A model generated the notes under the pieces. The model was not told the origin of the DNA. It ran no database searches and saw only the letters and a program-made list of their open reading frames with translations. Source: Lachnospiraceae bacterium MA2020 (GTDB taxonomy: Bacteria; Bacillota; Clostridia; Lachnospirales; Lachnospiraceae). From it: a stretch of DNA of 64,000 bases. A program made the position numbers and the translations under genes. Positions 14,856 through 24,971 of this stretch are shown in pieces. Within the stretch, counting starts at the first letter, position 1, and the number at the start of each line of letters is the position of its first letter. The stretch spans positions 1-64,000 of the forward strand of contig JQKK01000003.1 in NCBI GenBank assembly GCA_000746015.1, given 5' to 3'.

Positions 14856-16229
14856 ATGTCAGAAAAAACAATTCCATATAAGATTTATTTAAGTGAAGAT
14901 GAAATTCCAAAGCAGTGGTATAACGTGCGTGCAGATATGAAAAACAAGCCTGCACCGCTTCTTAATCCTGCTAAATTAAAGCCGATGGACTATGAAGATC
15001 TCAGACCGGTCTTCTGTGATGAGCTAATAAAACAGGAGCTTGATGATACAACTGCTTATATTGATATTCCTCAGGAGATCAGGGACTTTTATAAGATGTA
15101 CAGACCTGCACCTCTTGTAAGGGCATACTGTCTTGAGAAAGCTCTTGATACGCCGGCAAAGATCTACTATAAGTTTGAAGGAAACAATACAAGCGGAAGC
15201 CATAAACTCAATTCAGCGATAGTTCAGGCTTATTATGCAAAGAAGCAGGGACTTAAGGGTGTCACTACAGAAACCGGAGCAGGTCAGTGGGGTACTGCGC
15301 TTTCCATGGCATCTGCATATCTTGGTATAGATTGTAAGGTTTTCATGGTAAAAGTTTCTTATGAGCAGAAGCCTTTCAGACGTGAGGTTATGCGTACTTA
15401 TGGTGCAAGTGTTACACCTTCACCGTCTATGGAAACAGAGATCGGAAGAAAGATAAATGCTGATCATCCGGGTACTACAGGAAGCCTTGGATGTGCTATT
15501 TCAGAAGCTGTTGAGATGGCTACACATACCGAAGGCTACAGATATGTGCTTGGCAGCGTTCTCAATCAGGTGCTTTTGCATCAGACTGTAATTGGCCTTG
15601 AGACGAAGGCGGCCTTAGATAAATATGGAATTGAGCCTGATATGATCATCGGATGTGCAGGCGGCGGTTCTAATTTGGGCGGACTGATCTCTCCATTTAT
15701 GGGAGAGAAACTTCGAGGCGAGAAAGATTACAGGATTATTGCGGTTGAGCCGGCAAGCTGTCCAAGCTTTACAAGGGGAAAATTTGCATATGACTTCTGT
15801 GATACAGGTATGATATGTCCGCTTGCAAAGATGTATACTCTTGGAAGTAATTTCATTCCTTCGGCTAATCATGCAGGCGGCCTAAGATATCATGGAATGA
15901 GCCCGATCCTTTCACAGCTCTACCATGACGGATATATGGAGGCAGTTTCAGTTGAGCAGACAGCGGTGTTTGAAGCTGCCCAGCAGTTTGCAAGGGTTGA
16001 GGGAATACTCCCTGCACCTGAAAGCAGCCATGCTATCAGAGTTGCGATAGATGAAGCTCTTAAATGCAAAGAAAGCGGAGAAGAGAAGACGATCGTATTT
16101 GGTCTTACAGGCACAGGTTACTTCGATATGGTAGCATATCAGAAGTTTAATGATGGCGAAATGAAAGATTACATCCCTACGGATGAAGAATTGCAAAAGA
16201 GCTTTGATACACTTCCTAAAGTGGATTGA
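14856..16229 (+). CDS. trpB: TrpB2-like PLP-dependent tryptophan synthase beta chain
   Basis: 457 residues, the length of the TrpB2 subgroup (about 50 longer than classical TrpB). The PLP lysine lies in GNNTSGSHKLNSA and the phosphate loop is CAGGGSNLGG. A Glu in TETGAGQWG corresponds to the catalytic Glu. TrpB2 enzymes make tryptophan from indole and serine without needing TrpA. Here no other trp gene is adjacent, which fits indole scavenging. GAAGGGGATGG precedes the ATG. A palindromic site overlaps its promoter, and a strong terminator follows. Confidence 0.85.
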   Translation: MSEKTIPYKIYLSEDEIPKQWYNVRADMKNKPAPLLNPAKLKPMDYEDLRPVFCDELIKQELDDTTAYIDIPQEIRDFYKMYRPAPLVRAYCLEKALDTPAKIYYKFEGNNTSGSHKLNSAIVQAYYAKKQGLKGVTTETGAGQWGTALSMASAYLGIDCKVFMVKVSYEQKPFRREVMRTYGASVTPSPSMETEIGRKINADHPGTTGSLGCAISEAVEMATHTEGYRYVLGSVLNQVLLHQTVIGLETKAALDKYGIEPDMIIGCAGGGSNLGGLISPFMGEKLRGEKDYRIIAVEPASCPSFTRGKFAYDFCDTGMICPLAKMYTLGSNFIPSANHAGGLRYHGMSPILSQLYHDGYMEAVSVEQTAVFEAAQQFARVEGILPAPESSHAIRVAIDEALKCKESGEEKTIVFGLTGTGYFDMVAYQKFNDGEMKDYIPTDEELQKSFDTLPKVD

Positions 16230-16235
16230 ATTGAT

Positions 16236-16279
16236 GCAGAACAAAGGGTTATTAGGTGACTCTTTGTTCTGCGTTTTTT
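16236..16279 (+). terminator. terminator of the trpB2-like gene
   Basis: Perfect 11-bp stem GCAGAACAAAG (16236-16246) with CTTTGTTCTGC (16262-16272), followed by GTTTTTTATTTC. Confidence 0.9.
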
Positions 16280-16426
16280 ATTTCTTTTTATCAGTATCGC
16301 TGCAAAATAGCTTTCTGCATCAAAATACATACAGAATCAGAGTAAAGCAATGAATTATTCATGCCGATAACTTAAATGGAGTATTATTTTGTATTTTATC
16401 AATAGTGTAGAAGGGGTGGCTGAATT

Positions 16427-17938
16427 ATGCTGATAAAAAACGTTCTTTCCCGTTCGGATATGCTGGCATGTGCATTATGTATGGATGCACCATGCAGTAG
16501 TGTATGTCCTTCTGTTGATCCGGCAAAAGCATTGCTTGGAATATGGTTTGATGATCAGGATGTGGCAGCAATGAAACTTCCCTCTGAAAATATCTGTGCA
16601 AAATGTGATGCACCGTGTGAAAAAGCATGTGTGAATGAAGGAAGGGTTCCCATAAAACATCTGATGAATACACTATATGAAAAAGCCCGGCCTCGAGCAG
16701 AAATTCCTATACCGGATGATGAAGACAGACTTAAATGTGATCTGTGCGGGGTATCTTTGGAGAATCCTTTTTTATTATCTTCCTCGGTAGTTGCATCTAC
16801 CTATGACATGTGTGCAAGGGCATTTGAAGCGGGATGGGCTGGAGCCTGCTTCAAAACGATATGCTCCTTGGATATACATGAAGCATCTCCAAGATTTTCT
16901 GCGATTAAGGGAGATAATGGAAGCATTATAGGTTTTAAAAATATAGAGCAGCTTTCTGACCATAGCGTTGCTGAAAACATGGAAATATTCAGGAGATTGA
17001 AAAAGAATTATCCGACAAAGTTCATCCTTGCATCCATTATGGGCAAAGATGAAGCGGAGTGGGAATCATTGGCACGACTCTGTGAGGAAAATGGCGCGGA
17101 TGCTGTGGAACTTAATTTTTCATGTCCTAACATGCAGGAGGATGGCCTTGGTTCAGATATTGGACAGGTGCCTGAACTGGTGGAAAGATTTACGAGGGCA
17201 GCAAAGAGGAGTACCACAATTCCTGTTCTTGCAAAGCTGACGCCTAATGTTGCAACTATGAGTCCTGCTGCAGAAGCTGCACTACGGGGTGGAGCAGACG
17301 GTATAGCTGCGATAAATACAATTAAGAGTATTGTAGGTGTCAGTCCATATACATATGTTTCAGCTCCGGCAGTTAAGGGAAGATCAGCGGTTGGAGGATA
17401 TAGTGGAAATGCTGTAAAGCCCATTGCCCTAAGATTTATAGCTGAGATGGGACAAAATCCAAATCTTAAGGGCCTGCATATAAGTGGAATGGGCGGAATC
17501 GAGACCTGGAGAGATGCGCTTGAGTTCATTTTAATGGGATCTGGCTCAATCCAGATAACCACAGCTGTAATGCAGTATGGCTATAGAATAATAGATAACC
17601 TGAAGGATGGACTTAACTATTATCTGGCGCAGATAGGACTGCGGTCTGTTAAAGACATCATAGGTGCCGGTCTTGACAGCGTAAGCGATACAACCGATGT
17701 ACTGGAAAGGGACACAGTTCTTTTCCCTGCATTTGATCTTGATAAATGTAACGGATGCGGAAGATGTGTTATATCCTGTAATGATGGAGGACATCAGGCA
17801 ATCAGATTTGATGACAGGAGACCAAAGCTGGATGGAAGTAAATGTGTAGGTTGCCATCTGTGCAAGATCGTATGTCCGACCGGAGCCATCGCAGCAGGAA
17901 AAAAACGTATAAAAAATGTATTCATTCATAAACTATAA
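16427..17938 (+). CDS. preA: PreA-like dihydropyrimidine/dihydroorotate dehydrogenase with extra N-terminal Fe-S module
   Basis: 503 residues. Residues 10-80 carry two Cys clusters (CALCMDAPCSSVC and CAKCDAPCEKAC) like the N-terminal Fe-S domain of PreT or dihydropyrimidine dehydrogenase. Residues about 105-420 are the FMN-binding DHODH-type barrel (LNFSCPNM, AKLTPNV, GIAAINT, GSGSIQITTAVM). The C-terminus has two [4Fe-4S] motifs, CNGCGRCVISC and CVGCHLCKIVC. Normal PreA is about 410 residues and needs PreT for NADH oxidation. Here the Fe-S part of PreT seems attached, but the FAD/NAD domain is absent. It probably reduces uracil or thymine or acts on a related substrate. No partner gene is adjacent. 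Confidence 0.75.
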   Translation: MLIKNVLSRSDMLACALCMDAPCSSVCPSVDPAKALLGIWFDDQDVAAMKLPSENICAKCDAPCEKACVNEGRVPIKHLMNTLYEKARPRAEIPIPDDEDRLKCDLCGVSLENPFLLSSSVVASTYDMCARAFEAGWAGACFKTICSLDIHEASPRFSAIKGDNGSIIGFKNIEQLSDHSVAENMEIFRRLKKNYPTKFILASIMGKDEAEWESLARLCEENGADAVELNFSCPNMQEDGLGSDIGQVPELVERFTRAAKRSTTIPVLAKLTPNVATMSPAAEAALRGGADGIAAINTIKSIVGVSPYTYVSAPAVKGRSAVGGYSGNAVKPIALRFIAEMGQNPNLKGLHISGMGGIETWRDALEFILMGSGSIQITTAVMQYGYRIIDNLKDGLNYYLAQIGLRSVKDIIGAGLDSVSDTTDVLERDTVLFPAFDLDKCNGCGRCVISCNDGGHQAIRFDDRRPKLDGSKCVGCHLCKIVCPTGAIAAGKKRIKNVFIHKL

Positions 17939-18009
17939 ATATTTTAGAGTATAATACCGATATATAGTTAGTGGTTTATTATTGTAGTCTATGATTGGAG
18001 GTTTGAAGA

Positions 18010-18693
18010 ATGAAGTGTGAGATCAAAGGTGGTAATTTTCCGGTTGCAATCTGTGACCTGAATCAAGGCGAAGCTGTATTGTGTGAATCCGGCGGAATGG
18101 CATGGATGAATGGCGGGCTTAAGATGGAAACAAACACTGGCGGTGGCTTAGGTAAAATGCTTGGTCGTGCATTTTCCGGTGAATCACTTTTTATGAACCG
18201 CTATGTTGCAGAAAGTCCGGGAATGATCGCGATAGGCGCACATGCACCTGGTGAGATACGTAAAGTTGAGATAACTCCCGACAAGCCGATCGTAGTTCAG
18301 AAGGGTTCATTTTTGGCAATGGATGAAAGCGTTGACCTTTCTGTTTTCTTCCAAAAGAAGATAGGATCAGGTCTGTTTGGTGGTGAAGGCTTTATTATGA
18401 ATAAGCTTTCAGGTTCCGGAACAGCATTGCTTGAGATTGACGGCGGTGTAGTTGAATATGACCTTGCTCCGGGAGAAAAGATGACTATTGATACCGGTTA
18501 TCTTGTAATGATGGATGCTTCCTGCAGTATAGATGTTGTCATGGTAAAGGGTATTGGAAATATGCTGTTTGGTGGAGAAGGATTCTTCAATACCGTAGTT
18601 ACGGGACCTGGACATATCATGCTTCAGACGCAGCCTATTACTCAGTTTGTCTCAAGAATAGCAGCTGCATTGGCCGCGGTCAAAAGTAAATAA
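18010..18693 (+). CDS. TIGR00266 / AIM24 family protein
   Basis: 227 residues. Conserved features of the family are present: GLGKMLGRAFSGESLFMNRY, GMIAIGAHAPGEI, and two repeats of LFGGEGF that mark the internal duplication of the beta-prism fold. Bacterial members are cytosolic and of unknown function; the mitochondrial AIM24 relative supports inner-membrane organisation. TTGGAGG lies eight bases before the ATG. A terminator follows at 18700. Confidence 0.85.
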   Translation: MKCEIKGGNFPVAICDLNQGEAVLCESGGMAWMNGGLKMETNTGGGLGKMLGRAFSGESLFMNRYVAESPGMIAIGAHAPGEIRKVEITPDKPIVVQKGSFLAMDESVDLSVFFQKKIGSGLFGGEGFIMNKLSGSGTALLEIDGGVVEYDLAPGEKMTIDTGYLVMMDASCSIDVVMVKGIGNMLFGGEGFFNTVVTGPGHIMLQTQPITQFVSRIAAALAAVKSK

Positions 18694-18699
18694 AGGTTA

Positions 18700-18739
18700 A
18701 ATAAAGGGTAGAGCATTTCGTTCTACCCTTTATTTTTTG
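18700..18739 (+). terminator. terminator after the AIM24 gene
   Basis: 13-bp stem (18700-18712 with 18722-18734; arm core AAAGGGTAGA) ending in TTTTTT. The remainder of the gap to 18980 is AT-rich, with no gene or clear promoter seen. Confidence 0.9.
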
Positions 18740-18980
18740 GCTTGTCTTTAATTAGACATCAGCCTTTAAAAGTTGTACTAAATCTACAAAAAAATCCTTT
18801 AAACTATAGATTTGATAGTCGAAATACCCAAAGAACTTAACTTTATGGGGATGAAAACTTCTAAGAAATCTGTAAAATGTATATAAAATAAAACAAAAAA
18901 CAAGAAAGAATAAGACAACTTGCACATCTGAGTATCATAGTCTTTCATGTTTTAGTTTCTTAGACATAAGGAGAAGGGAA

Positions 18981-21900
18981 ATGGGTAAAAAATCTAGGGT
19001 AATGAGGACACGCAGTACAGCAGTAAGTCTTGCACTGATGCTTACGGTAGGAGGCATGCCTATCAATGCTTTAGCAGCGGAGGTACGTACTGAAAGTGCT
19101 GTAGAGAGTTTTCTTGAGACAAGCGAAGCAGCTAAAAAGTCATCAAGGAAAAAGGTAAGCGTTGAATATGCAATAAATGGAGATGTTGCTACCGGCACAA
19201 CAGAGGGCTGGAGCGTTACAAATACTGAGAGAGGCGAGATAGATGTAGCATCTGTAAATGCACTCAAAAAATCGGGGGACGAGGGCACAGATGATGACGG
19301 AAATTATTGCCTCTGGGTTAAGAACAGAGAAACCACAGGTGCCGGTGCACAGCAGGATCTCAGCGGTAAACTTGAGATAGGCAAGACCTATAAGTTCAAA
19401 GGAAGGCTTATGTATAAGGATGGTCCTGATCAGAAAGCATTCCGCCTTGAGATACAGAACGGTCCGTCATATCGTTACAGAGATAACATCGTACAGTTCA
19501 CCGCAAAGAAGGGTGAATGGACAGAGTTTGAGGGAGAATATACCATACCTGAAAGCGTTTCATGCGAGGGTAAGGAGTGGGCATTTACCGATGACACAAA
19601 CTATGTTTTCATTGAGACACCTTGGAGTGGAAGTCCTACAAAGGAAAATGACCTGATGGACTACTATCTCGATGATTTCTCAATGACAGTTGAGACAAAG
19701 GATGAAGAGCTCGTAGGAAACGGAGATGTGGAGGCAGGACTTGAAGGCTGGAGTACATACGAGCATGTAGATGGCACGACGGAAGATCTTGATATCGTAA
19801 CAACAGATGATGCACACAGCGGAAAGAAGGCAGTCAGGGTAATCAACAGAGCACATACGAATGATGGTGTATGTCAGGTATTTGAAGATGAGTTCAGAGA
19901 GGGCTACACCTACAACTTCAGTGCCTGGGTAAAGCAGGATCAGGTTGATTCACAGACTATCAGCATGACTGTAAGAAAGGGCAAGGAGGAAAGCTTTACT
20001 ACTATTGCTTCTGCTGAAGCAAAGAAGGGTGAGTGGGTACACCTTCAGGGATCCTACACCTTTGCAGAAAGTGACGATACATCTATCGACAAGGTATTCT
20101 TTGAAACACCTTGGAAGAGCGCACAGAATACTACAGAAGCCGATCTTATAGATATCACGGTTGATGATCTTTCTATTATTGAAAAGGCAATGGAAGCAGA
20201 TGAGGGAAGCCGCGATTACAGAGACAGCGATATCAAGGCAAATCTTGAAGTATCCGATGAGGAAGTGCTTGGCGTAGTAAACAAAGAGTTTGAGGCAAAG
20301 CTTAAGCTTGATAAGCTTGAGAAGAATTCATATAAGAACCTCAAGGTTTCTGTTGCACTTCCGGATATAATGGGTGTTGAGGATGTAGTGTTCAATAAGG
20401 ATGCTATCTCCGGTGAAGCAAGCTACAAGACAGAAGATGGCAGGCTCGTGATAGAAGTAAACGGCGATGACATCGGTTTTGATGCAGCGGACGGCCTTTT
20501 TGCAACCGTTAAGCTTAAGCTCAACGGTTATGTGAGAAAGGATACAAAGGCTGATATAGTTACAGAGTATGCACATATCGATGGCGGTAAGGAGACCTTC
20601 TACGCTGTTAAAGATGCCAAGAAGACAGTAATGCTTAAGTTCCTTAATACAGGAGCTATCGCAAAGCAGCTTGGATGTTCTAATCCGCTTATGACTCAGG
20701 AGCTCGGTGCTGATCCATATGCACTTGTCTATAATGACAGAGTATATGTATATATGACAGCTGATGACTATGAGTATGATGCAAACGGCAATCTGAAGAG
20801 CAACAGTTTTAACTACATTAAGACACTCAGAGTAATATCTTCTTCTGATATGGTCAACTGGACAGATCATGGTGAGATAAAGGTTGCAGGAGAGGATGGA
20901 GCGGCTAAATGGGCTTCACACTCATGGGCACCTGCTATTGCTCACAAGAATATCAACGGCAAGGATAAGTTCTTTGTTTACTTTGCAAATGATGCCAGCG
21001 GTATAGGCGTACTGGAAGGTGATACACCTATCGGTCCATGGAAGGATCCTATCGGAAAGGCTCTTATCACAAGACAGACTCCTGGCTGTGCAGGTGTTAC
21101 ATGGTGCTTCGATCCTGCAGTGCTTGTGGATGATGACGGTTCAGCTTACATCTACTTTGGCGGTGGTGTACCAAATGACGGAAGAGGCGGTGAGCAGAAC
21201 AACCCTCATACAGCCAGAGTTGCAAAGCTTGGCGATGACATGATAAGTATTGATGGAGAGGCAGTAGAAATCGATGCACCTGCAATGTTTGAAGATTCAG
21301 GTATCTTCAAGTATGATGGCAAGTACTATTACAGCTATTGCTCAAACTTCATCAATCCTCATAAGGATGGATATCCGGGATATGGCAATATCGCTTACAT
21401 GACAAGCGACAGTCCTATGGGTCCATTCAAATATGCAGGAGAGATATTTGACAACCCTCAGAAGTGGTTCAACGTAGGTGGCAACAACCACCACGCAACC
21501 TTCGTATTCAGGGGAAAGAGCTACTTTATCTATCATGCACAGACAGTAGCCAAGGAACTTGGTAAGGCAAACGGATATCGTTCTACACACATCGATCCTA
21601 TCGAGCTTGATGAGGATGGAAATATCCTTCCTGTAAAGGGAACATATGAAGGTATCAGCCAGCTCGAGAGCATGAACCCATACAAGACTATCGAGGCTGA
21701 GACGATCGCATGGAACAAAGGTATAAAGGTTTCAAACATCGATGATGTAAATAGAGAGATTACATCACTGGATGATGGCGACTGGACAAGTGTTGCCGGA
21801 GTTGATTTCGGTGAGGAGGGAGCAGATAAGTTTACAGCAAAGGTTAAGTCTGATAAGGGCGGCAAGATAGAGGTACGTCTTGACAGTCCTGAGGGAAGTC

Positions 21901-23027
21901 TTATCGGTACTTTGGAGGTTCCTGCTGGAACAGATGAGTACAAGGAGCTTTCAACAGGGGTTACACCTGTTAGCGGGGAGAGAAATGTATTCTTCGTATT
22001 CAGAGGCGAAGGCGAAGATCTTATGACGGTTGACTCATATGTATTTACCGAAAATGGTGCATCTGTGAATCCGGATGTTCCGGAAGAAGATCCTGAGGTA
22101 AAACCTGATGAACCGCAGCCACAGCCAGTTGATCCGGGTAAAGATAAGCCAGAGGAGTCAAATGACAAGCCTGCGCCAGCACCAAAGCCAGACAAGCCGG
22201 AGGAGAAGTCGGAAGAGAAACCAGAAGAAAAGCCGGAAGATTCAAAGGACAAGCCAGCAGATAAGCCGGAGGAGAAGAAGGAGGAGAAATCAGAAGAGAA
22301 ACCGGAAGAAAAGCCTGAAGAAAAACCGGAAGAGAAATCAGAGGAAAAGCCTGAAGAGAAACCAGAAGAGAAACCGGAGGATTCAGAGGACAAGCCAGCA
22401 CCAAAGCCGGATAAGCCTGAGGAAAAACCAGAGGATAAGCCAGAGGATAAGCCTGCAGCTGATTCTGAGAAGAAGGAAACTGTAAATCCGGAGGTACCTT
22501 CAGGTACACCTTCTGCAAAGGCATCTGCCGGAAATGGCAGAGGCTCAACAGCAGATCAGATTGCTGCTCCTAAGGATACGACAACACTTCTTTCAGCTGA
22601 GTCAGGTGTCGTAACAGTCAATGCGAGTGCAAAGAAGCTCGTACTTAAGGGTGATAAGGGCTCATTCAAGGTTGTTAGCGGCAAGGGTGTAAAGGTTAGT
22701 AAGACAGGTAAGCTTACTGTAAAGAAGCAGAACACAACCTGCGTTATTTCCTACACTGTAAGCGGCAAGGAGGTTAAAAAGACCCTCAATATCGAGAAGC
22801 CTTCGATGGAAAGAAAGGTAATTGTAACAGGTAAAGAGGCTACTCTCGTGCTTAATGGCACAGATATATCAACAGCTGTTTGGACAACCAACAAACCTAA
22901 GACAGCTAAGGTTACTGTATCACCTGACGGACGTCATGTAACAGTAACAGCCAGCAAGACAGGAAACGTAAAGGTAAGTGCTGAGATCAATGGCAGGAGG
23001 TATAGCACAACAGTAGTATTCAAATAA
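18981..23027 (+). CDS. secreted multi-domain GH43 glycosidase (xylan/arabinan side-chain type)
   Basis: 1348 residues. There is a signal peptide to about residue 33 (ALAAEV). Two CBM4/9-like beta-sandwich modules follow at about 45-235 and 240-400, then a cohesin-like beta domain at about 415-545 (tentative). The GH43 five-blade catalytic domain spans about 555-895, with Asp in GADPYAL (about 577), Asp in FDPAVLVDDDG (about 710) and Glu in FEDSGIF (about 769). A CBM6 module starts at IEAETIAWNKG (about 902). A Lys-Pro-Glu repeat linker runs from about 1030 to 1170, and the C-terminus has Ig-like domains. It should release arabinose or xylose from hemicellulose outside the cell. No LPXTG or SLH anchor is present. 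AAGGAGAAGGG precedes the ATG. Confidence 0.85.
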   Translation: MGKKSRVMRTRSTAVSLALMLTVGGMPINALAAEVRTESAVESFLETSEAAKKSSRKKVSVEYAINGDVATGTTEGWSVTNTERGEIDVASVNALKKSGDEGTDDDGNYCLWVKNRETTGAGAQQDLSGKLEIGKTYKFKGRLMYKDGPDQKAFRLEIQNGPSYRYRDNIVQFTAKKGEWTEFEGEYTIPESVSCEGKEWAFTDDTNYVFIETPWSGSPTKENDLMDYYLDDFSMTVETKDEELVGNGDVEAGLEGWSTYEHVDGTTEDLDIVTTDDAHSGKKAVRVINRAHTNDGVCQVFEDEFREGYTYNFSAWVKQDQVDSQTISMTVRKGKEESFTTIASAEAKKGEWVHLQGSYTFAESDDTSIDKVFFETPWKSAQNTTEADLIDITVDDLSIIEKAMEADEGSRDYRDSDIKANLEVSDEEVLGVVNKEFEAKLKLDKLEKNSYKNLKVSVALPDIMGVEDVVFNKDAISGEASYKTEDGRLVIEVNGDDIGFDAADGLFATVKLKLNGYVRKDTKADIVTEYAHIDGGKETFYAVKDAKKTVMLKFLNTGAIAKQLGCSNPLMTQELGADPYALVYNDRVYVYMTADDYEYDANGNLKSNSFNYIKTLRVISSSDMVNWTDHGEIKVAGEDGAAKWASHSWAPAIAHKNINGKDKFFVYFANDASGIGVLEGDTPIGPWKDPIGKALITRQTPGCAGVTWCFDPAVLVDDDGSAYIYFGGGVPNDGRGGEQNNPHTARVAKLGDDMISIDGEAVEIDAPAMFEDSGIFKYDGKYYYSYCSNFINPHKDGYPGYGNIAYMTSDSPMGPFKYAGEIFDNPQKWFNVGGNNHHATFVFRGKSYFIYHAQTVAKELGKANGYRSTHIDPIELDEDGNILPVKGTYEGISQLESMNPYKTIEAETIAWNKGIKVSNIDDVNREITSLDDGDWTSVAGVDFGEEGADKFTAKVKSDKGGKIEVRLDSPEGSLIGTLEVPAGTDEYKELSTGVTPVSGERNVFFVFRGEGEDLMTVDSYVFTENGASVNPDVPEEDPEVKPDEPQPQPVDPGKDKPEESNDKPAPAPKPDKPEEKSEEKPEEKPEDSKDKPADKPEEKKEEKSEEKPEEKPEEKPEEKSEEKPEEKPEEKPEDSEDKPAPKPDKPEEKPEDKPEDKPAADSEKKETVNPEVPSGTPSAKASAGNGRGSTADQIAAPKDTTTLLSAESGVVTVNASAKKLVLKGDKGSFKVVSGKGVKVSKTGKLTVKKQNTTCVISYTVSGKEVKKTLNIEKPSMERKVIVTGKEATLVLNGTDISTAVWTTNKPKTAKVTVSPDGRHVTVTASKTGNVKVSAEINGRRYSTTVVFK
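22080..22470 (+). repeat. degenerate PEEK/PEDK-coding linker repeat
   Basis: Tandem 12-15 bp units encoding KPEE, KSEE and KPED alternate for about 390 bp inside the GH43 gene. They form a flexible charged linker between CBM6 and the C-terminal domains. The unit count may vary between strains by slippage. Confidence 0.85.
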
Positions 23028-23096
23028 GAGATATATACAAAATGTCAAAACCCTCACATAATATGACATATTGTTAAAATCTTCCATCATTAAAGA

Positions 23097-23137
23097 GATA
23101 CCCGCCTTATCAAAAAAAGATAGGGTGGGTATCTTTT
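23097..23137 (+). terminator. terminator of the GH43 gene
   Basis: 15-bp stem with two G-U pairs (GATACCCGCCTTATC against GATAGGGTGGGTATC) around an A7 loop, followed by TTTTATCTTTT. Confidence 0.85.
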
Positions 23138-23142
23138 ATCTT

Positions 23143-23171
23143 TTGCTTATATGGCGGATATACGCTATACT
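23143..23171 (+). promoter_or_regulatory. promoter of the sensor kinase operon
   Basis: TTGCTT (23143-23148) and TATACT (23166-23171) are spaced by 17 bp, 45 bp before the kinase start. Confidence 0.55.
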
Positions 23172-23215
23172 CAATAACGAGACAAATCTGTGATAGGACA
23201 TGGGATGACAGGGCA

Positions 23216-24958
23216 ATGAAATGGATCGATAATCTTAAACTGCGGGAAAAAAGTATAATTATTGTTGTGGTCAGTATTTTCATACCCATGATACTGACAA
23301 ATATATTTTTCTTTCACAGTATCGAGCTTGGAAGCCGTATTCAGCAGCGTGCGGAGATGAATAACAGCATAAGACAGATAGAATATGATATTAAAAATTC
23401 TGTACAGGGAATAATCTCGATCGCGGATTATCTGAACCGAATGGAGGGGCTTGATAAATTCCTTAAAGAAAAGTACAGCAGTAATGCTGATTATTATAAA
23501 GCATATAATGAGCTAATGGAAAATGAGACTATACAGTATTACTATACGGCACAGTCTACCGAAGGCATAACCATATTTACTGACAATCCGACGATCGTAA
23601 ACGGCACATATTTTATAAATAAAAGTGCTGCGATCCGCTCAGAGTGGTATCAGGCATTGATATCGTCGGGAAGAGATTATATAGTCTGTAACTTTTATGA
23701 GGATGGCAATACAGGAGGATATATTCGCAAGGGCAGGCATTTTGCTGTGATCCAGAAAATGAATTATTACGGCGGAGATAACCTTATAATGCTTGATCTG
23801 GACTATGGACAGCTTCAGAAAAGTATAAAGAGGATATGCGGGACCCGGGATGGCTATTTTTGTGACAGAGAAGGAAACGTGATAGTGTCCTCAGAAGGAA
23901 AAGAGGACGTGCAAAAGCCTTTTAGGTCATGGAAAATGATAGAAAAAAGCGGAGAGGTATTAGAGAAGGATTGCGAAATATACGGAGACGAGTTTAAGCT
24001 TTATATCATCGATAAGAGCAACACATGGAGTGAGATGCTTGGAAAGAAGAAATATATACTTTTTGCAATATATATATTTGACCTGATACTTCCTGTGATC
24101 GTAATGTATATCATATATAATTCAATTAATAAAAGACTTGCGGCAGTCGGAGAAAATATCGAGAAGATAAAAACGGACTGCTATGAGGAGATCGGGCTTG
24201 AGCCGTCACGTGATGAGCTTGGAATGATAATTCAGAGCTATAATCTGATGGTGGCGAGGATACGTGAGCTGATCGAAACGGTCTACAAAAACAAAGAGCG
24301 TGAGCAGGAGCTGCTGCTTGCAAAGAAGCAGGCTGAGCTGCACGCGCTGCAAAGTCAGATAAATCCACATTTTATGTTTAATGCACTTGAAAGTATAAGG
24401 ATGCATAGTCTCATAAAAGATGAAAACGAGACTGCAAAAATACTTGAGAATTTTTCTATACTTCTGAGAGAAACTATACAGTGGAACAGTGACAGCGTGA
24501 CAGTTTCTCAGGAGTGCAGAAATGTACAGAGATATCTCGAGATACAGAAGTACAGATTTGGCGAAAGACTTGAGTTTTCGGTAAGTGTGCAGGAGGAATG
24601 TAATGATGTGCAGATACCTAAGTTTTCAATAGTGACTTTTGTAGAAAATGCCTGCATACATGGGATCGAGAGAAGCCTGATGGGAGGAAATATCTCTGTA
24701 GTAGTATCAAAGGATGAAGGTCTTTTGTATATAGAAATAATGAACAGCGGCAGGGGAATGAGTGAAGATAAGCTTGCAGATCTGAAGGACAGGATAGCTA
24801 ATGCGGATATCAGATATATTGAGTCTGCGAGCAGGAGTATAGGAATAGTAAACACGGTCATCAGACTGAAACAGGCATATGGGGAAAGCCTTATAATAGA
24901 CATCAACAGCTCAGAGACCGGAGGAACGGAAGTGTGTATTGTAATGCCGGTAAATTAA
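23216..24958 (+). CDS. YesM/LytS-type sensor histidine kinase
   Basis: 580 residues. One membrane helix lies at about 17-40, an extracellular sensing domain spans about 45-280, a second helix (LFAIYIFDLILPVIVMYII) sits at about 285-305, and a HAMP linker follows. The His_kinase domain has LQSQINPHFMFNALESIRMH (phospho-His about 384). The HATPase domain has FVENACIHGIE (N box) and SGRGM (G box). This class usually senses extracellular sugars or binding proteins together with an AraC-type regulator. That regulator follows 13 bp downstream, and a solute-binding protein follows it, so the three form one sensing unit. The ribosome site is weak. Confidence 0.9.
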   Translation: MKWIDNLKLREKSIIIVVVSIFIPMILTNIFFFHSIELGSRIQQRAEMNNSIRQIEYDIKNSVQGIISIADYLNRMEGLDKFLKEKYSSNADYYKAYNELMENETIQYYYTAQSTEGITIFTDNPTIVNGTYFINKSAAIRSEWYQALISSGRDYIVCNFYEDGNTGGYIRKGRHFAVIQKMNYYGGDNLIMLDLDYGQLQKSIKRICGTRDGYFCDREGNVIVSSEGKEDVQKPFRSWKMIEKSGEVLEKDCEIYGDEFKLYIIDKSNTWSEMLGKKKYILFAIYIFDLILPVIVMYIIYNSINKRLAAVGENIEKIKTDCYEEIGLEPSRDELGMIIQSYNLMVARIRELIETVYKNKEREQELLLAKKQAELHALQSQINPHFMFNALESIRMHSLIKDENETAKILENFSILLRETIQWNSDSVTVSQECRNVQRYLEIQKYRFGERLEFSVSVQEECNDVQIPKFSIVTFVENACIHGIERSLMGGNISVVVSKDEGLLYIEIMNSGRGMSEDKLADLKDRIANADIRYIESASRSIGIVNTVIRLKQAYGESLIIDINSSETGGTEVCIVMPVN

Positions 24959-24971
24959 GTTGGAGGGTACC

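Noticed and set aside
21533-22393. Long open frame on the minus strand (286 codons) opposite the GH43 linker
   Set aside because: It is Ser/Gly/Phe low-complexity and mirrors the Lys-Pro-Glu repeat codons. It has no ribosome site and the sense strand is clearly the real gene.
22080-22470. CRISPR-like repeat array
   Set aside because: Short irregular in-frame units inside a coding linker, without spacers of constant length. No cas genes in the window.
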